DNA of 47,604 bases from Planctomycetota bacterium (GTDB taxonomy: Bacteria > Planctomycetota > Planctomycetia > Planctomycetales > Planctomycetaceae). How positions within the stretch are numbered: the stretch's first letter is position 1; each line of letters opens with the position of its first letter. Shown piece after piece: positions 16,153 through 26,196 of this stretch. The notes beneath the pieces are model-generated. The model was not told the origin of the DNA. It saw only the letters and a program-made list of their open reading frames with translations, and ran no database searches. The DNA is taken from contig JACTNB010000012.1 in NCBI GenBank assembly GCA_014584345.1, forward strand, positions 1 to 47,604. Reading direction: 5' to 3'. The position numbers and the translations under genes were made by a program.

Positions 16153-16528
16153 GTGTATAGCTGCCAGCGAAGGATTGACTGCTTGAGTTCGCAGGCAGAG
16201 TCAGGCGGGGGCGTTCCGCGAGAGTGGAAGCCCCCCGGGTGGCCCGCGCCAGCAGACGCGGACGCATGCACAAATAGCCTCGCCCGCGAGGCAGCGGGCC
16301 ACGTTCGGGTCGCAAATGTAGCTTTTCAGCCCACTTCTAGTGGATCCTGTGTCTGGCGCGTGATTTCGATCTGTTGCGCCCGCGCGGCTGGTTGAATTAC
16401 AAATTGTCGCGGCTCTAAATGCGAGGCCGGGGCCCCCGCCACTCGTTTTCTCTTGGTCCTTAGTGGCTCTGTGGTTTTCCCGTTTTGCCAGAGACTCTTC
16501 CCCGACTGCGCGACGGACTTACCGGGTT
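16153..16528. other. Convergent intergenic region
   Basis: About 375 bases between the LRR gene and the end of the oxidoreductase gene. It holds the nested inverted repeat at 16239-16302 and otherwise no gene that I can support. Confidence 0.5.
16239..16302. repeat. Nested inverted repeat, REP-like element
   Basis: GTGGCCCGC (16239-16247) and its exact inverse GCGGGCCAC (16294-16302) flank a second perfect hairpin GCCTCG-CCCG-CGAGGC (16277-16292). The composition and position between convergent genes resemble dispersed extragenic palindromes (REP/BIME). Neither strand has a T tract, so it is not a classical terminator. Confidence 0.55.
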
Positions 16529-18706
16529 TTATTCGGGAGTGATGTCAATATCGACGTTCTTGAAGGTCGGTGTTTTCGAGCGCGGGTCAATCGTTCGCGG
16601 AACCAGGACGTTCGCTTCCGGATAATACATCAGGGCATTTCCGGGTTTGATGCCGGGAAATGGATAGACGAGTATGCGGGGTAGTGTGCCGGCTGCACTT
16701 TTCACGGTGACGCGCTGCCTCGGTTTCAGATCGAGCCGGGTGATGTCTTCGGGATGCAACAGGATCACATCGCGGCGATCGACGCCGCGATAGAGGTCGT
16801 AATCTTCGTAAACCACGGTATTGAACTGACCCTCGCTACGGACCGTCATTAACTGTAACTGGCCGCGGGCAGGCCTGGACTTGATCGCATGGACGCGCAG
16901 CTGGGCCTTGCCGTTGGGCGTGGGAAAGCGGGGTTGATGAAACGTGCGGCCCTCGATCTGGAATTCCTGCCGGGTTTTATCAATCATGCGAATTTGCTCG
17001 AACCCGGGCACCACCCTCCCGATCATTTGGCGTATCTCGCTGGGCTGGGACATTTTTTCCCAGTCAATGGGACCACTGCTGCCGAGGACGCCACTGGCCA
17101 TCAGGGAAATGACTTCAATCTCGCTTTTAGGGCCAATATGCCGGGACGGTCCCCCTTCGCTGAGCCTCACGTAATTGAACATCGATTCCTGTGTCGTGGG
17201 ATGTGGTTCTTCGTCGCGAGCCAAGACGGGCAGTATCAAGGTTTCGGCTGCAAGGGAATGGGCATGGCCGGTGTTCAAGGTGGTGCTGAGCGTAACCAGC
17301 ATCTCCAGGCGGGAGAGCGACTCGCGGGCATACGTGGCGTCGGGATTCGAGCCAAACAGATTTCCTCCCAGGCACAAGCCGAATTTGAGCTTGCCGGCAT
17401 GTGCCTGCTCCATGCAGGCCAGGGTGTCCAATCCCGTCGAAGTCGGTAATTGCAGGCCGTAGTGGGACTGCAGTCGTTCAAAAATCGCATCCTTCAACTT
17501 GGGGGTCACCCCCACCGATCCGATTCCCTGGATATTAGAATGCCCGCGGATGGGCATCATGCCGGCATGGGGCCTGCCCACCATGCCACGCAGGCACGCC
17601 AGGTTTCCGATCGCTTCGACATTCTCCACGCCGTTCACGTGATGGGTGATTCCCATCGTCCAGCCGAACACCGTGTTGCGGGAAGCCGCGTATAACCGGG
17701 CAATTCGCTCGACCACGTCCAACTCGACCCCTGCGATGTCACACAATTTCGAAAGCTCTTGAGCCTCCAGGTGAGTCTTCCATTCCGGCCAATGGTCGGT
17801 GTGGCTTGTCAGAAATTCTTCGTTGTGTGCCCCCAGGTCCAGCACCTTGCGGGCCACGGCCGTTAACAAGGCCAAATCCCCCCCGATGTGAGGCTGCACG
17901 TACAGCGACGCGATTTTTGTTCCAAATAACAAGCTGATGGGATCGCTGGGAACACTGAAGTTGACAAGCCCGGGCTCGATCACGGGATTGATCACGATCA
18001 CGTGTCCGCCGCGACGGCGTACATGCTTCAAGGTACTCATCAACCGCGGATGATTGCTGGCGGGATTGCCGCCGATCAGAAAAACGAGATCGGCATGCTC
18101 GGCGTCTTCGAGGGTCAGCGTCGCGGTGCCTGTTCCGAACGAGCTGGAGAGTCCCACGCCGCTTGCCTGGTGACAGTAATAGCTGCAGTTGTTGACATTA
18201 TTCGTGCCATACAGTCGTGCGAACAACTGCAGCAGAAAACCGGCCTCGTTGGAACTGCGTCCACTGAAGTACCAGAAGGTTTCATCCGCGGAAATCGATT
18301 TCAATCGCGAAGTGATCCGCTCGAGGGCCTCGGCCCAGGAAATGGGGCGATAATAGTTGTCTCCCCGAGTGTACAGCAGGGGCTGGGTGAGTCGTCCGGC
18401 GGTTTCCAGTTCGCGGGGGGAAAAGGCCTGCAGTTGGGGCAGCGAGTACGTCTCGAAAAATCGCTCGGGAATCGCTCCCTGCATATCGGCGACCATGGCC
18501 TGGAGGCTTTTCTTGCAAACTTCCGGGAAGGCACCCCGTTCGTTCACCATGCCCCCTTTCTGGCCTCCCATGCCCAGCGCGCAGGTTTTGCAGGCGTTTT
18601 TGCTGCGCATGGCCTTCCAGAGCTTCCAGAGTCCCCCGGCTTCTCGCGATTTTTTCCAGGTGTAGGCGATGGCTCGCCAGCCTCCTCCCGATTTGACTGG
18701 TTGCAT
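16529..18706 (-). CDS. FdhF/YdeP-family molybdopterin oxidoreductase
   Basis: A 725-residue molybdopterin-dependent oxidoreductase of the YdeP/formate-dehydrogenase-alpha type. The N-terminal CKTCALGMGGQKGGM motif is characteristic of YdeP-like proteins. The molybdopterin domain follows: YYRPISWAEALERI, WYFSGRSSNEAGFLLQ, the NCSYYCHQASGVGL site, LVFLIGGNPASNHPRLM, VFGWTMGITHHVNG, MMPIRGHSNIQGIGSVG. A C-terminal molydopterin-dinucleotide-binding domain spans about 610-725. No cysteine or selenocysteine ligand typical of true formate dehydrogenase is obvious at the active site. Start at 18706 (AGGGAAAG upstream); two further in-frame ATGs lie upstream. No FdhD, electron-transfer or membrane subunit is adjacent; in other bacteria YdeP is linked to acid tolerance. 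Confidence 0.85.
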   Translation of the reverse strand: MQPVKSGGGWRAIAYTWKKSREAGGLWKLWKAMRSKNACKTCALGMGGQKGGMVNERGAFPEVCKKSLQAMVADMQGAIPERFFETYSLPQLQAFSPRELETAGRLTQPLLYTRGDNYYRPISWAEALERITSRLKSISADETFWYFSGRSSNEAGFLLQLFARLYGTNNVNNCSYYCHQASGVGLSSSFGTGTATLTLEDAEHADLVFLIGGNPASNHPRLMSTLKHVRRRGGHVIVINPVIEPGLVNFSVPSDPISLLFGTKIASLYVQPHIGGDLALLTAVARKVLDLGAHNEEFLTSHTDHWPEWKTHLEAQELSKLCDIAGVELDVVERIARLYAASRNTVFGWTMGITHHVNGVENVEAIGNLACLRGMVGRPHAGMMPIRGHSNIQGIGSVGVTPKLKDAIFERLQSHYGLQLPTSTGLDTLACMEQAHAGKLKFGLCLGGNLFGSNPDATYARESLSRLEMLVTLSTTLNTGHAHSLAAETLILPVLARDEEPHPTTQESMFNYVRLSEGGPSRHIGPKSEIEVISLMASGVLGSSGPIDWEKMSQPSEIRQMIGRVVPGFEQIRMIDKTRQEFQIEGRTFHQPRFPTPNGKAQLRVHAIKSRPARGQLQLMTVRSEGQFNTVVYEDYDLYRGVDRRDVILLHPEDITRLDLKPRQRVTVKSAAGTLPRILVYPFPGIKPGNALMYYPEANVLVPRTIDPRSKTPTFKNVDIDITPE

Positions 18707-19133
18707 GCGAGAACTTTCCCTGAAATTCATCCGATTCGAATACTGGAGGCGACGGCCAGTCGACTCCACTGACCCGTGGCCGGCTTCGGACACTCACGCA
18801 TGCCAGCCGCGACTGGGGGAGAAATCCGTCTGTCGGGGATGCTGCCCGATATCCCAGTGTTTGTTGATGCCACCAGTATGCACGGGAAAGCCTCGGTCAG
18901 GCAAGTGTATCGCCCCAGGATCGTTTGCATGGCCGCGCAGGACAAGCTGGCGGGATCCGGTTTTCACGGAATCCGACTTGTGGCGGAGGGAGTCGATGGT
19001 GTTTTCCTAAAATCGTGTTAATATCTGGCAAACGGGAAGACGACAAAAAAACGTTCGCGGCGCGCGACGGTGTCGACGCGAGAAGTCGTCCGTATCCTGC
19101 TGGAAATGTTTGAGAATTTCAGAACCACCTTCG
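18707..19133. other. Divergent intergenic region, no gene seen
   Basis: About 430 bases before the ribosomal promoter. I see no supportable gene. It should contain the promoter of the minus-strand oxidoreductase gene. Confidence 0.4.
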
Positions 19134-19162
19134 TTGACATTCAATGAAGGTGTCAGTAAGAT
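19134..19162 (+). promoter_or_regulatory. Sigma-70 promoter of the S10 operon
   Basis: Perfect TTGACA (19134-19139), a 17-bp spacer and TAAGAT (19157-19162). Transcription would start near 19169, giving a leader of about 190 bases before rpsJ. The leader can form a GCCTG/CAGGC hairpin around 19239-19260 and may host autogenous control by a ribosomal protein (in many bacteria L4), which is inference. Confidence 0.7.
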
Positions 19163-19360
19163 TCTCGCTTCCCCAAATTTCTTGCCGGCGGGGATATCGC
19201 TCCGAACTGCTGTAAAACAGGCATTCAGGTGCTGTTTTGCCTGGTGTTTTCGGCAGGCTGCCTCAGGATGAGCCCACAGGCTGGCTGTGTATGTCGGGGA
19301 AGTTGTCGGTATGGTTGTCATCGAAGTGTCAATAATTACGCGTAAGTAAGGGGTGGCGGA

Positions 19361-19684
19361 GTGTCCGCGGGATCGCAAGAAAAAATCCGTATTCGTATGG
19401 AAGCGTATGATCACTCCGTTTTGGATCAGTCGGCAAGTGACATTGTCGATACGGCCAAGCGGACCGGCGCGATTGTGCATGGTCCTATCCCGTTGCCGAC
19501 GCGGATCGAGCGTTACACGGTGTTGCGGAGTCCTCATATTGATCGTAAGTCGCGTGAGCAGTTCGAGATACGTACTCACAAGCGCGTGATTGATATTGTT
19601 CAGCCAACGGGCAAGACGATTGATGCGCTGAACAAGCTGTCCTTGCCTGCCGGGGTTGATATTAAGATCAAGGCAACTGCCTGA
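19361..19684 (+). CDS. rpsJ: 30S ribosomal protein S10
   Basis: 107 residues, first gene of the S10 operon. uS10 landmarks are QEKIRIRMEAYDHSVLD at the start, GPIPLPTRIERYTVLRSPH in the middle and QFEIRTHKRVIDIV toward the end. S10 sits in the head of the 30S subunit and, in many bacteria, also partners NusB in antitermination. The start is a GTG preceded by AAGGGGTG; it gives the standard N-terminal length. The following gap to rplC is 153 bases. Confidence 0.97.
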   Translation: MSAGSQEKIRIRMEAYDHSVLDQSASDIVDTAKRTGAIVHGPIPLPTRIERYTVLRSPHIDRKSREQFEIRTHKRVIDIVQPTGKTIDALNKLSLPAGVDIKIKATA

Positions 19685-19837
19685 TCGGGTCTGCTCGCCT
19701 GGCGAGTGGTCTCTTGGGTGGGACGTGGAGGTTCTGCTGGGCCTGGGTGTCTGGTGGATGGGTCTCGCCGGGGTTCAATTCAATTCAGATCGCGATAGCG
19801 TTCTGGTTATGTCTGCAAAGTTTTGGGGAGTTGGGCA

Positions 19838-20533
19838 ATGCCTGTCGGGTTGCTTGGTCGAAAAATTGGAATGACTCAAATTTACGGTGACGGTGGCGTT
19901 GTGGTCCCTGTTACCGTGCTCGAACTTGGCCCTTGCTCGGTTCTGCAGCTTCGCACGCTGGAGCGAGATGGTTACGAAGCGGTTCAGATTGGGTTTGGGG
20001 ACAAGCCTCGTCGTCTGGCGACTCGGGGTGAGCGTGGCCACGTAGCGGTACTCAGCAGTAAGCGCCGCAAGGCTCGTCAGGAGGCGGGAGTCGAGTTGTT
20101 GCCCAAGGCGGATGTCGAGCCGCAACGGTTCGTGCGTGAATTCCGTGTCGATGGGGAAGGCCTGGATCTGCAGGTGGGCAATGTGCTTACCGTGGAGCAT
20201 TTTGCCGAGATTCCTCGCGTTGACGTGGTGGCCACCTCCAAGGGTCGCGGGACTGCTGGGGTTATGAAGCGTCATAATTTCTCCGGTCAGCGTGCCAGTC
20301 ACGGGGTGAAAAAGGTGCACCGCAAGCCCGGTTCGATTGGCCAAAGTGCCGATCCGAGTCGCGTCATGAAGGGGATGCGGATGGCTGGTCGGTACGGCAA
20401 TGCCCGCGTGACGATCAGGAATCTGGCGGTGGCTCGAATTGTGCCCGAGGAAAATTTGTTGCTGGTGCGTGGGGCTGTGCCTGGTCCTTCGGGTGGGTAT
20501 GTGTTGGTGCGTCCTACCAATAAGAAGGACTGA
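19838..20533 (+). CDS. rplC: 50S ribosomal protein L3
   Basis: 231 residues. The start at 19838 gives the canonical MPVGLLGRKIGMTQIY; an in-frame ATG five codons earlier is less likely since GGGGAG is best placed for 19838. The conserved uL3 core is GRGTAGVMKRHNFSGQRASH and the PGSIGQSADPSRVMKGMRMA region, with NLLLVRGAVPGPSGGYV near the end. L3 is an early assembly protein near the peptidyl-transferase centre. Followed by rplD after 85 bases. Confidence 0.97.
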   Translation: MPVGLLGRKIGMTQIYGDGGVVVPVTVLELGPCSVLQLRTLERDGYEAVQIGFGDKPRRLATRGERGHVAVLSSKRRKARQEAGVELLPKADVEPQRFVREFRVDGEGLDLQVGNVLTVEHFAEIPRVDVVATSKGRGTAGVMKRHNFSGQRASHGVKKVHRKPGSIGQSADPSRVMKGMRMAGRYGNARVTIRNLAVARIVPEENLLLVRGAVPGPSGGYVLVRPTNKKD

Positions 20534-20618
20534 CGGGTCGTTCGGTTCGGTTGGAGAAGTGTAATTTATCGGATTTTGGACGGGTTGAGGGGAGCAGGTT
20601 TCCCCAAGGTGAACAGAC

Positions 20619-21266
20619 ATGATTTCAGTGCCGGTTTATAATCAACAGGGAAGCGAAGTCGGAACGTACGAGTTCGATCCGGCGGAGTTGGCCGCCAGCA
20701 TCAATAAGCAGTTGCTGCACGATGTTGTGGTTATGTACGAAGCCAATCGGCGCGTGGGCACAATGGGTACCAAGTCGCGCGGTATGGTGCAGGGCTCGAC
20801 GAAGAAAATGTATCGTCAAAAAGGTACGGGCAACGCGCGAGCGGGGAGCAAGCGTTCTCCGATCCGGCGTGGAGGCGGGCATACTTTTGCCAAGACGCCT
20901 CGTGATTTCAGCTTTCGCCTGCCGAAAAAGGCTGTTCGTCTGGCGACACGGATGGCGCTGTTGAGTAAATTCGAGGACGATCAGGTTAAGGTGATCGACC
21001 AGGTTCGGATCGAAGCGCCCAAGACAAAGCAAGTTGTCGGCATGTTTTCCCAATTAGGGCTGGATGCCTCGAAGACTCTGCTGGCGACGGAAAATTATGA
21101 TACGAATGTGTGGAAGTCGGCACGCAACATTGCAGGCTTGAGGGTTTCGCCGGTGGCTGGTCTCAATGCCTATGACTTGCTCCATCAGCGGATGCTGCTG
21201 GTGACCACGGGGGCACTGGATCAGATTCGAGGCAAAGTAGCTGGCACCGAGGCAGATGCCAATTAG
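20619..21266 (+). CDS. rplD: 50S ribosomal protein L4
   Basis: 215 residues. Conserved uL4 features: an N-terminal VPVYNQQGSEVG strand, the extended loop MYRQKGTGNARAGSKRSPIRR with GGGHTFAKTPRDF that reaches the peptide exit tunnel, and a C-terminal DLLHQRMLLVTTGAL. L4 binds 23S rRNA and represses the S10 operon in some bacteria. It ends with a short acidic tail (GTEADAN). Confidence 0.97.
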   Translation: MISVPVYNQQGSEVGTYEFDPAELAASINKQLLHDVVVMYEANRRVGTMGTKSRGMVQGSTKKMYRQKGTGNARAGSKRSPIRRGGGHTFAKTPRDFSFRLPKKAVRLATRMALLSKFEDDQVKVIDQVRIEAPKTKQVVGMFSQLGLDASKTLLATENYDTNVWKSARNIAGLRVSPVAGLNAYDLLHQRMLLVTTGALDQIRGKVAGTEADAN

Positions 21267-21382
21267 TCGGTGGCAGGTATTGAATAGTCGTAAGAATACG
21301 CTGGGCGCGTCCCTCTGTTGCCCGTGCATGGTAATGCGAAGCTCTTTTTTATTGTTAAGTCGTACAGGGTGAGGAGTCAATC

Positions 21383-21691
21383 GTGACTATCCAGACGGAA
21401 TGTGGTTTGGAACTCGAACCGTATCAGATTATTTTCAAGCCGCTGGTCACGGAGAAGAATACGCATTTTGCGGAGCGCAACAATGTGTACGCCTTCAAGG
21501 TCCATTCGCAGGTGAACAAGACGGAAATCCGACAGGCCGTGGAGGCCTTGTGGAACGTACGTGTCGCGAAGGTCCGCACGCAGAACCGCAAGGGGAAGCC
21601 CCGTCGGACCAAGACGGGCTATACTAACACGCAAGATTGGAAAAAGGCCATCGTGGAACTGCACCAGGAAGACCGAATTTCCTTCTTCTAA
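21383..21691 (+). CDS. rplW: 50S ribosomal protein L23
   Basis: 102 residues starting with GTG at 21383 after GGTGAGGA. Typical uL23 segments are QIIFKPLVTEKNTHFAERN, YAFKVHSQVNKTEIRQAVE and VRVAKVRTQNRKGKPRRTK. L23 lines the tunnel exit and docks trigger factor and SRP. The N-terminus is a few residues longer than in E. coli. Confidence 0.97.
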   Translation: MTIQTECGLELEPYQIIFKPLVTEKNTHFAERNNVYAFKVHSQVNKTEIRQAVEALWNVRVAKVRTQNRKGKPRRTKTGYTNTQDWKKAIVELHQEDRISFF

Positions 21692-21755
21692 TAGCCGGGT
21701 GTTGCTCCGATTGGCAAACTTCCGCAGAACGAATTGAGTCACCAGGAATTTACAA

Positions 21756-22610
21756 ATGGGTATTCGATTTTACAAACCGACAAGTCCAGGGCGGCGCAAT
21801 GCGTCCGTAAGTGACTTTGCTGAAATTACGGACAAGAAGAAGCAGCCCGAGAAGTCTCTGCTGGTGCGCATCAAGAAGCACGGCGGGCGTAATAATCAGG
21901 GCAAAATCACTACGCGGCACCGCGGTGGTGGGCATCGCCGCATGTACCGCATCATCGACTTCAAGCGTCGTAAGGATGGCGTGCCGGCCGAAGTCATTTC
22001 GATCGAATACGATCCCAATCGCAGTGCCCGCATCGCCTTGATTGAGTATCGAGATGGGGAAAAGTCCTACATCATCGCACCACAAGGATTGAAGGCAGGC
22101 GAAATCCTGGAAAATGGTCCGACCGTGGACCCCAAGGTAGGAAACTGTCTCCCCCTGCTGAACGTTCCTCCCGGTACGGAAATTCATAATATCGAAATGC
22201 AGCCTGGCCGTGGCGCGCAGTTGTGCCGTGGTGCGGGAACCGTCGCCGTGATGAATGCCGCCGAAGGGGACTGGGCTCAAATCACTCTTCCCTCGGGAGA
22301 AGTTCGCCGGTTGCACAGTGCCTGCCGGGCGACAATCGGCAAGGTTGGGAATTCCGACCACAACAACATTGTCCTGGGCAAGGCAGGCCGCAAACGCTGG
22401 ATGGGTCGTCGGCCGCATGTGCGTGGTACGGCGATGAATCCGGTCGCTCACCCGATGGGTGGGGGAGAAGGTAAGAACTCCGGTGGACGGCATCCCTGTA
22501 GTCCCACGGGTAAGTTGGCCAAGGGGGGGGGGACTCGCAAGCGTCGTAAGAGTTCGACCAAGGCGATCATCCGCCGTCGCAAGTCGCGTCGCTATGGTCA
22601 ATTGAAATAG
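21756..22610 (+). CDS. rplB: 50S ribosomal protein L2
   Basis: 284 residues. uL2 landmarks: GIRFYKPTSPGRRNASVSDF at the start, the KITTRHRGGGHRRMYRIIDF block, and the highly conserved RGTAMNPVAHPMGGGEG loop near the peptidyl-transferase centre (the conserved histidine included). The codons for the Lys-Gly-Gly-Gly stretch at 22521-22532 form an uninterrupted run of ten G, unusual for an essential gene. Length is slightly above the usual 272-280. Confidence 0.97.
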   Translation: MGIRFYKPTSPGRRNASVSDFAEITDKKKQPEKSLLVRIKKHGGRNNQGKITTRHRGGGHRRMYRIIDFKRRKDGVPAEVISIEYDPNRSARIALIEYRDGEKSYIIAPQGLKAGEILENGPTVDPKVGNCLPLLNVPPGTEIHNIEMQPGRGAQLCRGAGTVAVMNAAEGDWAQITLPSGEVRRLHSACRATIGKVGNSDHNNIVLGKAGRKRWMGRRPHVRGTAMNPVAHPMGGGEGKNSGGRHPCSPTGKLAKGGGTRKRRKSSTKAIIRRRKSRRYGQLK

Positions 22611-22666
22611 ACAGTCGTCATTCGAGTCAATTCGGGTTAATAGTATTGCACAGGGTGAGGTAAGAC

Positions 22667-22936
22667 ATGGGGCGTTCCCTCAAAAAAGGGCCATACGTGG
22701 ACCACAACCTGCTGGGCAAAATTGCCAAGCTGGATGAAGCCGGCCGTAAGGAACCGATCAAGACGTGGGCGCGTGGTTCCACGATCGCGCCGGAGTTTAT
22801 TGGTCATACGTTTCTGGTCCATAATGGCCGGGCACATATCAATGTGTATGTGACCGAAGAGATGGTGGGCCATAAGCTGGGAGAGTTTGCCTTGACCCGT
22901 ACCTTCCGTGGTCACGGGGCCAAGGGGAAGCGATAA
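22667..22936 (+). CDS. rpsS: 30S ribosomal protein S19
   Basis: 89 residues. Canonical uS19: MGRSLKKGPYVDHNLLGKI, TWARGSTIAPEFIGHTFLVH and a LGEFALTRTFRGHGAKGKR tail. It is located in the head of the small subunit with S13. GGTGAGG precedes the ATG. Confidence 0.97.
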   Translation: MGRSLKKGPYVDHNLLGKIAKLDEAGRKEPIKTWARGSTIAPEFIGHTFLVHNGRAHINVYVTEEMVGHKLGEFALTRTFRGHGAKGKR

Positions 22937-23032
22937 GTTGGAAGCAGTGGCCAGGTGTTGTCGCGGGATAATGCCTCTTCTGCTGTGTTCGTTACAAGCA
23001 AATTGCGGTTCGAGTTGGATTCAGGTGTCATC

Positions 23033-23377
23033 ATGGCGATCGTTCGGGCTTCTCACCGATATGCTCGTATTTCTCCGACGAAGGTGCGTCACTTCACGCG
23101 ACTCATTCAAGGCATGACCGCGAATGAGGGGATGGATCAATTGCGATTCATTCACAATCGGGGAGCGCGGATGTTGGAAAAGGTACTCAAAAGTGCGATG
23201 GGCAACGCGGATGATCGGGGTGCCCGTAATTCCGGCGGCCTGCGGATCGTCGAAGCCTATGTTAACATGGGCCCGAAGTTTCAACGGGTGCGTCCCCGCG
23301 GGAGAGGGCGTGCGGACATGATTGACAAGAAGTTTGCCCACATACACGTGGCGTTGGAAGCTCCCGAAGTTTTCTAA
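23033..23377 (+). CDS. rplV: 50S ribosomal protein L22
   Basis: 114 residues from the ATG at 23033; an upstream in-frame ATG at 22955 would add 26 unconserved residues. Landmarks: ASHRYARISPTKVRHFTRLI, NRGARMLEKVLKSAMGNAD and the beta-hairpin VNMGPKFQRVRPRGRGRAD that lines the exit tunnel. Confidence 0.96.
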   Translation: MAIVRASHRYARISPTKVRHFTRLIQGMTANEGMDQLRFIHNRGARMLEKVLKSAMGNADDRGARNSGGLRIVEAYVNMGPKFQRVRPRGRGRADMIDKKFAHIHVALEAPEVF

Positions 23378-23468
23378 CCCCCTATCGTTACGGAACAGAG
23401 TCCACGCCCTGGCGTGAAGACTGGTATCAGGTTGCATTCCTCATCGTCGAGAGACACAGGCATTCCTC

Positions 23469-24531
<1,063 letters not shown>

Positions 24532-24596
24532 TATTATTCCCATAAAAGTTAGTGAAAGTCGCCTTGTGTAGTGCAAGGCACGTGGAGTGCGAGATC

Positions 24597-24806
24597 ATGT
24601 CCAAGCCCGCTGAACTTCGAGAGTTGAATGAAGAACAGTTGATGTTTACGCTGAAGCAGGCCCAGAAGGAACTGTTTGAACTGCAGTTTCAGTCCGCGAC
24701 GGAAAAACTGGACACTCCCAGCCGCAAGCAATTGTTGCGTCGCGAGATTGCTCGCATCAAGACGATTCAACGTGAACGCAGCCAGCCTGCCGAAGTTCAG
24801 GCGTAA
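24597..24806 (+). CDS. rpmC: 50S ribosomal protein L29
   Basis: 69 residues from the ATG at 24597 (GGAG upstream). uL29 two-helix pattern: LRELNEEQLMFTLKQAQKEL, FELQFQSATEKLDTPSRK, RREIARIKTIQRER. It binds near the tunnel exit beside L23. The next gene is 82 bases downstream. Confidence 0.95.
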   Translation: MSKPAELRELNEEQLMFTLKQAQKELFELQFQSATEKLDTPSRKQLLRREIARIKTIQRERSQPAEVQA

Positions 24807-24888
24807 CCTGTTTCAGGCTTGCACCTGCCATTGCCCTAATTCGCCTCAATCGACATTGACGACATTTTCTGATGGACTCTGAACTGGT

Positions 24889-25200
24889 ATGAAAAAGAAA
24901 TTAGTTGGTATCGTCGCCAGCGACAAGATGAACAAGACTCGCCGAGTCGAAGTGACGCGATTGTTTCCTCACTCCAAGTACGGGAAAATCGTATCGCGAC
25001 GGACCGTATGTCATGTCCATGACGAAAACAACGAGTCCAAGACGGGTGATACGGTTGAGATCATCGAATCTCGTCCGCTATCCCGGCTCAAGCGTTGGAA
25101 CCTCGTGCGGATTGTCAAGGTTGCCACGGATCCGATGGCGGAACTTCACGAAGCCCAGGACTTGGCCGCCCAACAGGAAGCGGATGCCCAGGCTTCCTGA
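24889..25200 (+). CDS. rpsQ: 30S ribosomal protein S17
   Basis: 103 residues. uS17 core: KKKLVGIVASDKMNKTRRVE, a KYGKIVSRRTVCHVHDE segment and TGDTVEIIESRPLSRLKRWN. A C-terminal extension of about 18 residues (acidic, Ala/Gln-rich, DLAAQQEADAQAS) goes beyond the usual 84-88 residues. Confidence 0.96.
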   Translation: MKKKLVGIVASDKMNKTRRVEVTRLFPHSKYGKIVSRRTVCHVHDENNESKTGDTVEIIESRPLSRLKRWNLVRIVKVATDPMAELHEAQDLAAQQEADAQAS

Positions 25201-25294
25201 GGGACACTTGGTTGGCCTGCCGTTGAGCGGGTGGATCGCCCCCCGGCTGAATTTCAAAGTAGTGTAGATGCAGGATTGAGACAGGAACCGAGCG

Positions 25295-25663
25295 ATGATT
25301 CAAATGCAAACCGTCGTTGACGTGGCTGACAACACAGGCGCTAAGGTGGCGCGTTGTATCCGCGTTCTGGGGGGCACGAAGCGACGAGCAGCCGACGTCG
25401 GCGATATTATTATTGTCAGTATACAAAAGACGCTACCCGGCAGCGCGATCAAGAAGGGACAGGTGGCCCGCGCGGTGATCGTACGGACCCGAAAGTCGAC
25501 ACGACGCGACGACGGCAGCTATGTCCGCTTCGACAAGAACGCGGTGGTGTTGATCGACAAGGACAACAACCCGCGTGGCACGCGTATTTTCGGTGCGGTG
25601 GCCCGGGAGTTGCGCGATCGCCGGTTCATGAAAATTGTCAGCCTGGCCAGTGAAGTGGTTTAG
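25295..25663 (+). CDS. rplN: 50S ribosomal protein L14
   Basis: 122 residues, the standard length. MIQMQTVVDVADNTGAKVAR, GDIIIVSIQKTLPG, KGQVARAVIVRTRK and GTRIFGAVARELRDRRFMKI identify uL14, which sits at the subunit interface (bridge B8). Confidence 0.97.
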   Translation: MIQMQTVVDVADNTGAKVARCIRVLGGTKRRAADVGDIIIVSIQKTLPGSAIKKGQVARAVIVRTRKSTRRDDGSYVRFDKNAVVLIDKDNNPRGTRIFGAVARELRDRRFMKIVSLASEVV

Positions 25664-25751
25664 TCGGCTCGTCAGGCGATCCGTAACATACAAGTCCTTC
25701 AAGTAAATTCAACCGGCTCGAGCCGGCCCTCAGCCTTCGAGGCAAAGTGCA

Positions 25752-26111
25752 ATGAAGATTAAAAAAAATGATCAGGTCGTCGTGATTTCCGGCGAACATG
25801 CCAGTCCGCAGCCACGGCAGGTATTGCAGGTTCTGCAAGGGGGCGAAAAGATTGTCGTGCAAGGGGTAAACCAGGTTTACAAGCATGTACGCCGAGGGCA
25901 TCCCAAAAGCCCCGCGGGCGGCCGTCTCCACATGGAGATGCCCATCCAAAGCAGTAATGTGATGTACTACTGCGAATCGTGCCAAAAGCCTACCCGGCTT
26001 GGTTTGCGTTACACTCTGGTGGGGGCCAAGGAGCGGTTCTGCAAGAAATGCGGGACCGCATGCGGCTCGGTCAGTCCTGCCAAGGCGAAGTACAGCCAGG
26101 CAGGCAAATAA
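25752..26111 (+). CDS. rplX: 50S ribosomal protein L24
   Basis: 119 residues. A KOW domain is at the N-terminus (MKIKKNDQVVVISGEH), followed by VVQGVNQVYKHVRRGHPKS and GGRLHMEMPIQSSNVMYYC. The C-terminal C-x2-C ... C-x2-C (YCESCQKPTRLGLRY, FCKKCG) forms a zinc-ribbon-like end, as in many bacterial uL24 proteins. It is an assembly initiator of the 50S subunit. Confidence 0.96.
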   Translation: MKIKKNDQVVVISGEHASPQPRQVLQVLQGGEKIVVQGVNQVYKHVRRGHPKSPAGGRLHMEMPIQSSNVMYYCESCQKPTRLGLRYTLVGAKERFCKKCGTACGSVSPAKAKYSQAGK

Positions 26112-26196
26112 CCGAGAGCGACATCTTTCAGGAGACTCCGGATCGGTAACCCGGGGCAGAACACAGTAAAGATAAACGAATGAGGAGCGGTCAGTA

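Noticed and set aside
15866..16315. Long minus-strand frames rich in Ser/Leu/Pro/Ala or Phe/Ser/Gly opposite the LRR gene
   Set aside because: They are antisense readings of the PEEKK repeat, with no ribosome site or domain.
19775..20620. 281-codon minus-strand frame opposite rplC
   Set aside because: Antisense shadow of a certain ribosomal gene; no domain.
21750..22601. 283-codon minus-strand frame opposite rplB
   Set aside because: Same length as rplB by codon mirroring; no recognisable protein.
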